Below, piece by piece: positions 21,893 through 32,549 of a stretch of DNA of 64,000 nucleotides. Positions within the stretch are counted from its first letter, which is position 1; each line of letters starts with the position of its first letter. Source of the DNA: Xylaria sp. FL1777 (lineage: Eukaryota > Ascomycota > Sordariomycetes > Xylariales > Xylariaceae); NCBI GenBank assembly GCA_022578965.1, contig MU400507.1:124001-188000 (forward strand), written 5' to 3'. The notes below the pieces were generated by a model, which was not told where the DNA came from, made no database searches, and saw nothing but the letters and a program-made list of their open reading frames with translations. The position numbers and the translations under genes are program-made.

Positions 21893-22939
21893 TCATTTCT
21901 TGCTCTGCTCGTCGTTATTACTGAACACATTCAAGCCCAGTCCCTCAGAGTCGAGTAAGAGTTTGTTCCTGCCACCGGACTCCTGAAGCAGGGCAGCAAT
22001 AGCCCTCGCGTTCTCGATCTTCTTCAGTTCCACATACGTCTTACTCTTCTTGATGGCCTCACCAATGAGCTCTGCCGATCGTGCCTCACCTTGTGCCTTG
22101 ACCACCATGGCCTGCTTCTCTTGCCTTGCCTTGTCCACGACGAAAGCTGCCCTCTGCGCCTCTTGCTGTGCTACTTGCTTGGCCTCAACCGCAGCTGTAA
22201 ATTCAGGAGAGAAGGCAAGGTGCTAAAATGCCGATTAGTACGGCATAGGAAGTCTCGGAGTAGAAGGTAGTAAGGAAGCTTACTGTCAGGGATACGTCGT
22301 CTAGGAGGATATTGAATCGCGCAGCTCGTCTCGATAGATTCTCTCGAACTAGCCTAGCAACCATCTCACGCTGCGTGATCAGTTGACTAGCATTAAACTG
22401 GGCAACCACGCTCTTCAAGACTTCGTTGACGATAGAGGGCAGCACACGCTCGTCATAGTCCTGCCCCAGAGTCCTGTAGATCTGTGGGAGGGCGTTGATG
22501 TCGGGGCGGGAGAGCACACGACACGTGATGTTAACCATCTGCAAGTCTTTGGTGCCTGTCAGAGACGATACGTTTCTCGGTTTCGCACGGACATCGTATG
22601 TTATAGGAGTTTCGAACCAGGGGATCATAATGTGGGTTCCTAATCAACCACAGAGTCAGCAATGAGAGATAGGGACAGCGGCTCGGAGGAATCGGACGCA
22701 CCTTCACTATAGATCTCCTTGCTCACACCGCTTATTCTCTTGTACTTGATTGCTCTGTGACCACCGTCCACGTTGAAGAGCGAGTTTTGGAGCAGGACGA
22801 CGCCGCCACCAATGAGAGCAATACTGGCCAACGCCATGCCAGCACCCGCAGGTGGACGGCCACCGGGGAAGCCCCCTCGGTTTTGGCGCACTAAATGCCG
22901 GAACCTATCCACGTACTCATCGATCGGATTACGCGACAT
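21893..22939 (-). CDS. phb2: prohibitin-2, inner mitochondrial membrane ring subunit
   Basis: Forms the ring-shaped PHB1/PHB2 complex of the inner membrane, which scaffolds proteases and respiratory assembly. Exons in transcript order: 22939-22702, 22639-22284, 22222-21893, introns 62 and 61 bases (307 aa, usual length). The N-terminus is hydrophilic, then one hydrophobic anchor ([20 protein letters not shown], about 35-54). The SPFH domain follows: [29 protein letters not shown], a [12 protein letters not shown] stretch, and the C-terminal coiled coil with [20 protein letters not shown]. The start at MSRNPIDEY is chosen because the frame upstream of it is promoter-like. Prohibitin-2 rather than -1 is indicated by the long N-terminal extension before the anchor and the NVFSNNDE tail. 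Confidence 0.94.
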
Positions 22940-25493
22940 TTTGTCAGTCGGTGGGTGTGGAGATGAGCCGGTATGGTGGGATATCGGAGGAGATATGGTC
23001 AGTAGAGGCAGTGGCGGAGGAGGAGCTTCGCTCTCGAGACAAGCTCCAATAGGAATGATGATTCCGTTTTTTTGGTAGCCTCCAGCTGCTGCGTAAAGTC
23101 GGCTTTCTATTGGCCCAGCTTCTCTGGGGGAGTTGAGATCCCGCGCGGTCTGTGCATGCGACGCATGGACCAATATTCCTCTTTTCAGCCTAGCGTATGT
23201 GCAGACTGCATTGGACAGTCGCACAGACAGCTAAGGCACCCAGATACCTGCTTACTTGGGTAGATATAGGTACCTACCTAGGTACGCTACCTACCTTTGA
23301 TAAGTACAGCAGATGGGTTGATACCCCTGGGTTAGGCATATGAGTTGGTAGGTTGGCAGTCAACTTGAGGGCCTGGACCAGCATATTTATATGCATGTAA
23401 CATGCAACTTCCTTAGATCTTCCTTTCCCGGTCGGCATAATGCAGGTCTGCGGCCTCTAGCTTCTTGATCTCGATTTGACTAGCATCTGTACGCAGTAAC
23501 GCGTGCCGGGAGCGAGTTCATGTTGGAAAGCCGTCTTGGCTTTCTTCCGTTGGGTTGGCCGGCGCAACACATGTCAGTGTTCGTGCAGCCAGATACTCTT
23601 ATACCCCCTTCTCTAGAACACTTCTATCTGTCTTACTAAAGTGTCATACCGACTATAGATAGATACCATACCCATCGGGTAAAGTTGCTTTATGGATTCT
23701 ATTCACGGCAACCAACAATAGGTAAAAGCGCCTACCCAGGTAGGCAGGAGCAGAGCTGACGACTCGGAATGACTCAAATATATTCGATTATGGATTATGC
23801 CATTATTCTACGCGATATGGCCATATCTTCGTTCCCGGCCTGGGAATGTAACCCTTCTCCGTAGCTTTCGAGGCGCATGGATATGAACTGATTTAATGAA
23901 CTGATTCTCTCAACCGATTCCACTTCCGAATAAGACGGCTTCAGGCATCAAGGAAGCTGCAACAACTACTCAGTAACTAACACGGTGGTGCTCAGCAGAT
24001 GTTGCCCCCACGCAATTCCCACACTTTCTAGTCTCGACTTCATGAGGATATGGCCAGACAAAAATAGTTACTGATAAGCTTGGTCCGAAGCCAAGACCGC
24101 CAACAAGGCGAAGTTAGCCGCGATATCAATCCACTAATGTAGCCGTGTAATGTGTAGCATACGATCACAGGGTTGAGTGGCAGCGGTTGATGTTGCTGTC
24201 TGACGACGTTGAATGCATATCTGATACGACCATATACACTACATGGCGGGGTAAAGAGTTTTACTAGAAGCCTCCGCGTGTAAAGGTAAGATAAGTCATG
24301 AATTATCAACTGCCTCTACTACTACCCTTCTAATACATACCGCTTCGTTGTGTTGCTTCCGGGCTGCCAGCCAGGCAACTACCAACCAGAACCTTCTGAC
24401 CTTAGGCGATGCAGGTCGCTGAACTATTGAGTATGATTACCTATGCGTATAGAGCGGTGCCTTTCTAACGAGTTCGGAAACCGGTCATGAGCTCCCTTGC
24501 GAGTTAAAAATTCGATAATGAAAGTTTTTTTCTCGGTGGATTGAAATAGTTAAATTAATATATATGTGGCAGATCTATAGAGATACGTATCCTAGATACT
24601 TACGCAATAGGCTGAGCTAGGACTACTATACTACTTACTAGGGTAGAATAGTCATCGGAAATATGGTTTACTATATTCGGCAAAAAAAAAAACAAAACGA
24701 AAACTCGGTGAGGACACACAAATGCATTGCGTTGCCATTTGATACTGTACGCAGTAGGGAGGTATCGTATCGTTGGATCTAGACATGAAGAGAAGAGTCG
24801 ATGTTCGATAGGTATGTAATCGGACCTATTAAAAAAATAAAAAAGGGTTGCTTACTTACACTACCTAAGGTACTTACACGTGTAGTTACATATGCAGTTA
24901 GTTGGTTGCTTTAACGATCGGAGAAACGCGGAAGCTCCACCAAAGCCCCCGAATCTCGACTCTACTACTGACGGCTCGTTCCGATCGTACGAGCGCGGCC
25001 TACCGCTGACCTACCGCTGGCCTTGGCCGGACAACTATGACCGCACAACACGCCATTGCTGAAACGAAAAGCTAGATTTTGGCTCGAGCTCTGCGATGGT
25101 GCGCTTCCGTTAGGCCGTGGATTGAGAGGCTGTGGCCTTGGAGTAACACGAGAGTGGCACGGGTAAATGACGCTGGGCATTGTCCGATGGCAGGTTAGAT
25201 GATACCCGGCCAACACACCATCAGTTGACCTGGACGAGAGAAGACTTTTCGTCGTTCTGCCAGACATGTGGTCATATGAAACGTTGGGGAGGAGACGATG
25301 GTGTGTATATAATTCCGGCAGTGCGTGGATGGGAACACGATATATTCCCCTTGGTCTCACCAGAACACATCAACATTCGTGACAACTACATCAAAGCATC
25401 AAAGCATCCAATCTACCATAGCTAGTTCTACAAAGCTACTAGCTACGTTACATAATCACAACATCTCCAACCAACCAACCAATCAAACAATCA
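22940..25493. other. 2.5-kb gene-free stretch between divergent genes
   Basis: Promoters of phb2 (-) and the His-run protein (+). CCTAGGTAC palindromic units lie at 23260-23290. The minus frame 24965-25360 lacks coding texture. The leader immediately before 25494 is CAACCAACCAATCAAA-rich, as is common in highly expressed fungal genes. Confidence 0.5.
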
Positions 25494-26333
25494 ATGCAGG
25501 GCGACATCTTCCAGCTTGAGTCGTTGACATCCCAGGTCACTGTGCCCAAACCACAGCCCAGGCCTGCCATGGCACGCTCCAGACTGCCAAATGACCCTCA
25601 AGTGGCCATCTACAACGAGGACGACCTGTCCCACCTGCTCTACGTGAGCAGCAACCCCCATCATCACCACCACCACCATCACCGTCATCACGAGCAGAGG
25701 CCGTACACCCACCCCGCTGATGTCGGCACCGTCCTCATCAACACCGTCGCCGCCGCCGCCGACGACATGGAGGCCAACACGCCGGCCCTGAGCGACTGCG
25801 ACTCGTGCTGCGGCTCCGAGACCTCGGGCGTGTACATAGAATCGCCCGTGACGCCGCCGCTATCAAACCTAGATGACGTCGACGACATCGCGCTCGAGGC
25901 CTACCGCCGCAAGGGGCGGCGGAACGCCTTCTCGACAGACTCGCAGGACGACCTGGGCTTCCCCGTGTTCCTGGGCCGACAAGAAGAGGACGTGGTGGAG
26001 GACGAGTGGCCGCTGAAGTCGTCGTTGTCGTGGAGTGCGCAGCGGCAGCAGGAGCAGGAGGCCAAGCCGGCCGTAAAGATGGCCGAGATCCCCGCCTCGC
26101 AGCACGTCGGCGCCGTCGAGGGCCCGCTGATGGCCTGGTGGCCCGAGCCCCTGGACTCCACAGAGTGCGACTGGGCCGTCGAGAAGACGCAGTGGCAGCT
26201 GCAGCTCGAGAGGGAGAAGCTCGCGGAGCGCGAGCGCGAGGGCGGGATCGCCGCCGCCGCGACGACGACGAGCTCGAAGAACAGCTACGACGTCGAGCCG
26301 GTCGGTGATATTGACGGCCGTCTGATGAACTGA
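25494..26333 (+). CDS. uncharacterised protein with polyhistidine run, 279 aa
   Basis: A single frame with good codon texture and local high GC, preceded by a C/A-rich leader. No family is recognised. Visible features: a run of eight His then HRHH near residues 57-68; a Cys-containing DCDSCCGSETSG segment near 101-112; an acidic middle; MAWWPEPLDSTECDW near 213-227; and a charged helix (about 225-255, KTQWQLQLEREKLAERERE) that could form a short coiled coil. No signal peptide or membrane segment. His-run plus Cys could bind metal, but that is speculation. Probably a disordered protein restricted to filamentous fungi. Confidence 0.7.
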   Translation: MQGDIFQLESLTSQVTVPKPQPRPAMARSRLPNDPQVAIYNEDDLSHLLYVSSNPHHHHHHHHRHHEQRPYTHPADVGTVLINTVAAAADDMEANTPALSDCDSCCGSETSGVYIESPVTPPLSNLDDVDDIALEAYRRKGRRNAFSTDSQDDLGFPVFLGRQEEDVVEDEWPLKSSLSWSAQRQQEQEAKPAVKMAEIPASQHVGAVEGPLMAWWPEPLDSTECDWAVEKTQWQLQLEREKLAEREREGGIAAAATTTSSKNSYDVEPVGDIDGRLMN

Positions 26334-27142
26334 TGGCCTACGCCCCTGTATGACTGGAGCGAGCGATTCTACGAATAAGGAGCTCGTGTGTCTCTATTCC
26401 ACTCTTCTCATGGGGCCATTTATTTAGCTATGGTATTGAGAAGGAAATGATATTTCTTGGGGTGACATTTTTGGGAAAGGCGCGGTATTCATCGGCTGCA
26501 TCTGGCGTTTGGAGTCTAGCGAGGATGAAAATAAGGGGGAAATGCCCGCGCGGTTCAATATTCATGAAGGAAAGACGAAGTCTTAAATGATACCCATTAC
26601 ACGAGTCCCGTTTTTTGAGGAGGAAGAGGAAGAGGGAGGACGGCGTGTCAGTGAGGGACGCGATTGGTACGAGGGTATTCTTACGACTGCATCCATTCTA
26701 CTATCTTTCGGCATAGAATCGGACTCGCATTGGGCATTGCATAGGATTAGAACAAACAGGCTCGTCGGTTTAAACATGGTAGTTCGTCATAGGAAATCAC
26801 ACTCATCGCTACTCATGATCCAATTCTTCATGGCTTCGAATTTTTTATGTGCACTGTGAGAACGTGAGTTCATATTATCTCGTTCATTTTCTCTTTTCTC
26901 GCAAGATATGTAATTATCAGCGCTGTTGATCATAATCACTTCAGTCTGGTTCTCATAGCGTCTTAGGTTACGATATCCATCATTCCGAGCACAGCTTTCT
27001 CAAACCAGCCCCTGAAGCAGGCAGGCATCACCATGACAAGATATGCAACGCTCTTATAAAGACCGAGATCGCCCAGGTACTCAATCTTTTAAACTGGGAG
27101 GATATGCACTAAATACCTACTGAATGCAACAGGGTGTCAGAC
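26334..27142. other. gene-free stretch between converging genes
   Basis: 3' regions of the His-run protein (+) and the PhzF-family gene (-). GAGGAAGAGG-type purine tract at 26620. The minus strand near 26980-27090 keeps a short open frame with some coding texture, relevant to the alternative 3' end discussed for the PhzF gene. Confidence 0.5.
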
Positions 27143-28108
27143 TTACGCACCAACCTTCAAAGTCCCCTGCATAACCACGACAGCAGTACCACCAAGGAAC
27201 ACCTCACCAATCTTGACCTCACCTCCCCCCTCCACCGTAGTCTCGACACTAATGACGCTCTTCCGCCCCATCTCCACGCCCTGCGTGACGCGGAACTTGG
27301 TCCCCTTCTTCTCCCTCGCGAGCGTGAGATACGCGCCCAGCGCCGTGGCCGCGCTCCCGGTAGCAGGGTCCTCGGAGGCGGGCTCGACCATGCGCGTCCT
27401 CAAGCTCCTAACACCTTCCTCCTCCTCAGCATCGACATCGACATAGTAGTACCTCCCCACGAAGCTATCCCGCCACCCCTCGTCCAGCAGGTCCGCAGCG
27501 AGCGCCCCGAAGTCCAGCGGCAGCGACCTGACCTGTCCCAGCAGGTCCAGCGATGGCAGGCGCACGAGGACGAAGGTCATGCCTTTGACGATGTTGAAGA
27601 CGGGGGCCTCGAGCTCTGCCGCGCGGATCGTCGGGTTGGGGTGCAGCCCCGCCTTCACCAGGGCCTCGATCTCCGGGGAGCCCAGCGCGAGGAGGTCCTG
27701 CAGCGTGCGCGCGTGCAGGTGCACGTTGTGCGGGATGCTGGCGCGGATGCCGAGGGGCGAGGGCTCGATGGCGATGCGCCCCGCCTTGGTGACGAGGGCG
27801 CGCACGTCCTGGCCGCCGCCGCCGAGGTGCTGCCGCGCGAACACGGCCGTGCCGATGGTCGGGTGGCCCGCGAAGGGCAGCTCCTGGTCGATGGTGAAGA
27901 TGTCGACGTCGCGCGCCTCGGGGCCGCCCGTGGCGCTCGTCTCGTGCAGGAACACCGTCTCCGAGAGGTTGAATTCCTTGGCGATCTTCTGCTTCAGGGC
28001 TTGCGTCACGCGGTCGCGCGACGACGTAGGAATCTGCACGACGGCGAGCGGGTTGCCCTCGAGCCGCGTGCTCGTGAAGACGTCCAGAGTTGTGAAGGAG
28101 AGGTCCAT
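27143..28108 (-). CDS. PhzF-family isomerase/epimerase
   Basis: PhzF-fold enzymes (diaminopimelate-epimerase-like) isomerise small carboxylic acids; PhzF itself acts in phenazine synthesis, but most fungal members have unknown substrates. The gene is intronless in its conserved part (321 aa from the ATG at 28108; the frame is open a little further upstream but that stretch is not conserved-looking). Key signatures: FNLSETVFL containing the catalytic Glu, ELPFAGHPTIGTA, and PASEDPATGSAATALGAYL near the C-terminus. Two similar halves make up the fold. GC is distinctly higher than in neighbouring DNA. The TAA stop is part of a perfect GTAAGT splice-donor sequence, so an alternative 3' end is possible. 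No phenazine cluster surrounds it. Confidence 0.9.
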   Translation of the reverse strand: MDLSFTTLDVFTSTRLEGNPLAVVQIPTSSRDRVTQALKQKIAKEFNLSETVFLHETSATGGPEARDVDIFTIDQELPFAGHPTIGTAVFARQHLGGGGQDVRALVTKAGRIAIEPSPLGIRASIPHNVHLHARTLQDLLALGSPEIEALVKAGLHPNPTIRAAELEAPVFNIVKGMTFVLVRLPSLDLLGQVRSLPLDFGALAADLLDEGWRDSFVGRYYYVDVDAEEEEGVRSLRTRMVEPASEDPATGSAATALGAYLTLAREKKGTKFRVTQGVEMGRKSVISVETTVEGGGEVKIGEVFLGGTAVVVMQGTLKVGA

Positions 28109-28642
28109 GGCTGACTGAGAGGCCGGAGACAAGTTGAGTAAAAGGGGACACAAAATTCAATCAATAGCGAGAGTTACGCAAGATCAACTGTTGAAAGTCA
28201 TTGAAAGCAACTTATAGTTTTTATGTATGACTAACAATTGCGTGGTCGGTCTTAGATCGCAACGGCGCGCCTTCCGGGTACCGGCGGCTATGACTAGCTT
28301 GCAGCATCGTCATGCCATATCTACGTTTTATTACGACAGGTAGGTTATTCGGGATTCAAAACAAAACTAATGTTGTTTGCTAGTACTATGAGTATATATA
28401 GCTTACGTACCTAGGTCCAATTCCGTCTACCAGCCTTTATATGGCAATTCGGGTGAAATTGCTGCTTCCCTTCGATGAGATACGGATCTCTATAGGAGCA
28501 ATACTTGCTACTCCAAATATGTATGGAAATGCCGTTTTAGATCCAAGTTGCTAACCGCAACGCTTGGACTCATGCTAGCGGAGAATATCCGTGCCAACGC
28601 CTAAGAATTTAACGGAAGTACCGAAATCATCTACAACTGTAG
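28109..28642. other. intergenic stretch
   Basis: Promoter of the PhzF-family gene and 3' region of the channel gene, both minus strand. AT-rich, no exon recognised. Confidence 0.5.
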
Positions 28643-31171
28643 CTATATCGATTTAGTGGCCTGAAGAGAAACAACTAGTTCTGTCAGACGATCAATCTTC
28701 GCTGATAAATCCGAAATGCGCGCCTCGACGTCGGTTGTTCCGATGGTATCATCCTCATTATGGTTTTGCCGCTTCAATCTGCTAACCATCTCAGAGCTGG
28801 GTGGTCGTGGTGAAGGCATGTATGGTCGATGACTAGACTGTGGCCTAATTGGCGGCGGAATAGCATGGCGCCTCGAAGAGTCTTGTTGTGGCCCGCGGAA
28901 GCTGTTGGTACTAGCCAGGTTAAGCTTGCTGGCGACCCACTCGTACGTCTGAATCAAAGCTACAATGGGAGCATGCGTCGCTCTCAGGAGTATGATACGG
29001 CCATGGCGCAGTGTATTGCCAGATGCGAACAGACGAAGCGGGCGGAAGATGATGAGCGCTAAAAGGTTGAATGGTGCTAGCACGATGTTATGTTAGTACT
29101 AGATGCAGAATTTCGAGGTATAATGTTACTTACGGTAAAAGTGTGTAAGCCTATTACTAGTCGACGCTTCTAGCACATATACCGAGTAGACATAAAGATA
29201 CTCCTCTCTCGCATGGGTGATCACTCTACTGAAGCTGTTGCTGAGCATACCAGTCAACGAGCCCATGAGCAGGATAGATGACAGAGTTACAAATATAAAC
29301 ATGAGCGGGGGGCCTATGGTCTTTGAATTAGGTCAACTTGATATTAGCCTGCCGGAGGTTCTATCTTACCAAATATTGGATCAATTTCGTACATGTTATC
29401 AAAGCCAACAAAGCTGGCGCCGAAAAAGATCTTCGTAACAATCATAGCCATGTGAGGAAAGGTAAAAGTCTCTCTACCAACAAGCGAAAACGTCGTCAAG
29501 AAGCCAAGATACAGTACAGCCACTAGAGCATATATGTTAGTTACTACCTAGGTATATTTTCAACGACCTTGAAGGGTCCTTAGAGTTTGTAAAGCTCCTA
29601 CGGTTGTGACTCACCGAATACCATGAATTTTAAGAAATCTAAACCCATTGCTCTGAGACAGGGAATCAAGGTTCCCCAATATGGTGATAGACTGAGAAGA
29701 GAGAAGACTCTCGGAACCATGAATAGCGCTTCTAGGGCTAAAACATCGAAGGCGATGTCAACAAGCTGGTAGTCTTTTCTATACAGCCCAACACATCCTA
29801 CAAGTGAATGTCAGTTGATGTTTGAGCATGAGTTTTTCGTTCAAAAGGCTACGGAATGCTCACTGAGGACAAAGTAGACAATGCCTATTGCGATCATCGC
29901 CACGTCAAATACATTCCAGACGTCGGCTGCATAGAATATTGACCCAGCGTCTATATATTCGCTTACCTCATCATAGACGAAGGCTGCAAACCATATGTAT
30001 AACAGGACTTCTACTGGAGTGATGCCGTAACGATTTTGTTCAATTAGGACGCCGTAATATAAGAGGAGAAAGGCACAAAAAAAGGCGACTTCATACGCCT
30101 TCAGGTATTTGGGGACGCGGAGGCGTGAAAACGGGTCGGCCGTGTTGTGATTGTAGAAGCAGGGTTTTTTCCTAGAGCTGACCGAGAGCCGATCCCAGAA
30201 GATGATCTCGCCGTTCCAGATACCAGTGATAATCTGCTGTACTATATGTTGGCTGAGAAAACGCTTAGCATCTGCGATGGCAGCGATTTCTAAAGCATTA
30301 AGATGAATGAAAGGCGCCGTCGGGTCTGCTTCGGGTTCCTCCGTTTCGGTAGCATGGCGGCTCATAGTGAGCTTCGACACAGATTCAAAAAGCAGAGAAC
30401 GTCTTTTTATAGAGCCGCGCCTTGTCCCGCTCAGGCCATTTGGCCAGTGATAAGGTTCAGACGAGACGTCGGTCCCCCCTAAGAGCGCAGTCTGTTCATC
30501 GGCTTCGTCCTCAATCGGACATTCCTCATCCACCGAGGTGCCATCTCTATTATAGGGGCCCGGGATCTCATAGAGGCAGAAATCGACGACTTCACGCTCT
30601 GACAAGCGAGTTAAAAACCTCCACGCAACGATCTCACAAGCGTTTGCTCGGGCATCACTCAATCCTCTACCGTCAGAAATGGAGCCGTAGTGCCATTTAA
30701 GTGCCCTGTTTGGTCAAATATTAATTTTGAGAAAATACTAGTACACCTAACATTCAAGCTCGATGCGACAGAGCGGGTATAAGATGGATTATCGATTGAC
30801 CAGCCAACAGAGCTCCAGATAGCCAAATGACGGAAATGGCCAATACAGGGAGGCAATAACTTACAGTAACGCGTTAACAATAGCGGGATGTGTTACCTCA
30901 ACACTTAGATACTCGACGAGATTATGAAGCTCATCTCCGGCGGAGGTAGTCCGGAGCTCTTCGAAGGTCGCAGGCGTGCAGATCACCTCGGTGATATAAC
31001 TAGAGTCCCACGTCAGCACTAGGAGTTCATGAGAGGTTGGCAGGCGCTAAGTACATACGAGGAAATCTCCTTGACGATATCACGAAAGGAGTCGTCGTAG
31101 GCAATAACGGGCAGCCTGGCCTGGCCACGCTCGGGGACGTGATGCGGAGAAGAGAGCCGTTCGCTGGGCAT
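28643..31171 (-). CDS. yvc1: YVC1-like vacuolar TRP cation channel
   Basis: Homologue of yeast Yvc1, the vacuolar Ca2+-release channel activated by Ca2+, membrane stretch and hyperosmotic shock. Seven exons in transcript order: 31171-31059, 30999-30865, 30666-29864, 29797-29615, 29522-29370, 29313-29134, 29076-28643 (666 aa). The 5' part (EISSYITEVICTPATFEEL and WRFLTRLSEREVVDFCLYEI) is the conserved cytosolic domain. Hydrophobic helices begin near YLKAYEVAFFCAFLLLYYGV; ALFMVPRVFSLLSLSPYWGT and FMVFVAVLYLGFLTTFSLVG lead to the pore region around GASFVGFDNMYEIDPIFG. GPPLMFIFVTLSSILLMGSL follows. The tail is basic then coiled-coil-like (ISDLSAKIDRLTELVVSL). The 198-base intron 2 is the least certain; all others are 56-92 bases. 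Confidence 0.9.
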
Positions 31172-32549
31172 GGCAACGGATTTGACGCGAAGTGGCATAT
31201 TGAGTAAGATTTCATCTGGGCCGGCTGCTGAAAGTGATACGATAAATACGTCTCAAGCCACGTGAAGGTCTCATTGGGTACCGTATACCGAACCAGCAAA
31301 ATGCCCCCTTTACAGAGCAGTGGCTGAAGATGAGATTGAATGTTTCATACCACTACAGGTGGTATTAGGTGGCGCTGTTGGCAATCAACTCTCGGGTGTT
31401 TCAGTGCTAACCCAGTTTACTACTGATATCTACTTACCTAGGAAGGTTAGGTTATATCCCTTGTAGATACGCCTGAGGCTCCCCACTTTAGTGCATACTG
31501 TACTTGCGAATAGTTAGGTAGAAGTTTCCTACTTCAAAGATCAACAAACAATTAATGGAAATGGTAAAAAATAGATAAGGTATATTATTATGGTTAGATA
31601 GCTTCGATTAATACATCTCCAGGCTAATGCTGTGGATTCAGGCAGGGAGGGCTTGTTTGGAATTGGTTGTTCTATTTCATTTGTTTGTTTGTTGATAGGT
31701 ATTTAGACAAGCAGGTTTATTGTTGGAGAATTTAGCCAAGGTCACTCTACATGATGTCAGAGCAGCCCGGATGTCCACTTTTACACAAAGCATTGGTGTA
31801 ACGCCAAACCGTACCAAGCAGATTGTCTACTGCATCGACTCTCTACGCCTCTGAGCAGATAACACAACATAGAACGAAGACAGGTTCTCCTCTTAAAATA
31901 TAGGTAGACTGTGTGTCCCGCCCGATCATTGCTCCCTTCGAGCATCAATCCAACTCCTACGTTCGATTTACCAGGGCCGTTGACTACGTTTTAACTTCCT
32001 GTCGCATACTGTTATGCTCGCTATCCCGAGGTTGATGTATCAAACAATTATATCGGTGATTTTTGTCCCGAACTCCGTCTGTTTGAAGCCAGCCTACTAC
32101 TTGCTATAGGCATAAGCAGCTCTCTGTGTATTATAGGAAACGTTTTTCTGTCCTTGCAAACATTATTATCATGATATAGTTGCGCGATTTGACCAATTCT
32201 CCGAGAAGGACATACCAGAGCAGCTTGGGATTTGTCACCGATTATACAGAGTAAGGAGCCATTGAGATGATACCGCATGCTTATATGCGGGCGTATCTTC
32301 GGACTGCTTAGCTGTTGAGGTTTGAAAATCGACTATAGACCGCTGTGTCTTCGGCAACATGAGATGAGCCCACAGGTTCAGGAGCGCCATTATCTACTTC
32401 CGTGATGTGTATCGTCATGTCAACAAGACGAATTGTAATTAAGCCGCAAGCATGATGTGGTCTTGAGGTGCAAGCAATAGTAAACCAAAATTGTATTTGC
32501 AGAACATGTTACATAAGTACAAGTTGGGCTCCAACCAAGGCATACTGCC
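31172..32549. other. gene-free stretch
   Basis: Promoter of yvc1 and 3' flank of the broken rhodopsin-like gene. AT-rich with TAGGTA units at 31435. No exon supported. Confidence 0.5.

Noticed and set aside
24965..25360. Minus-strand frame upstream of the His-run protein
   Set aside because: No domain or splice partners; it lies in the promoter of the plus-strand gene.
27134..28114. 326-codon plus-strand frame over the PhzF gene
   Set aside because: High-GC antisense shadow, Arg/Asp-rich, while the minus strand has all PhzF motifs.
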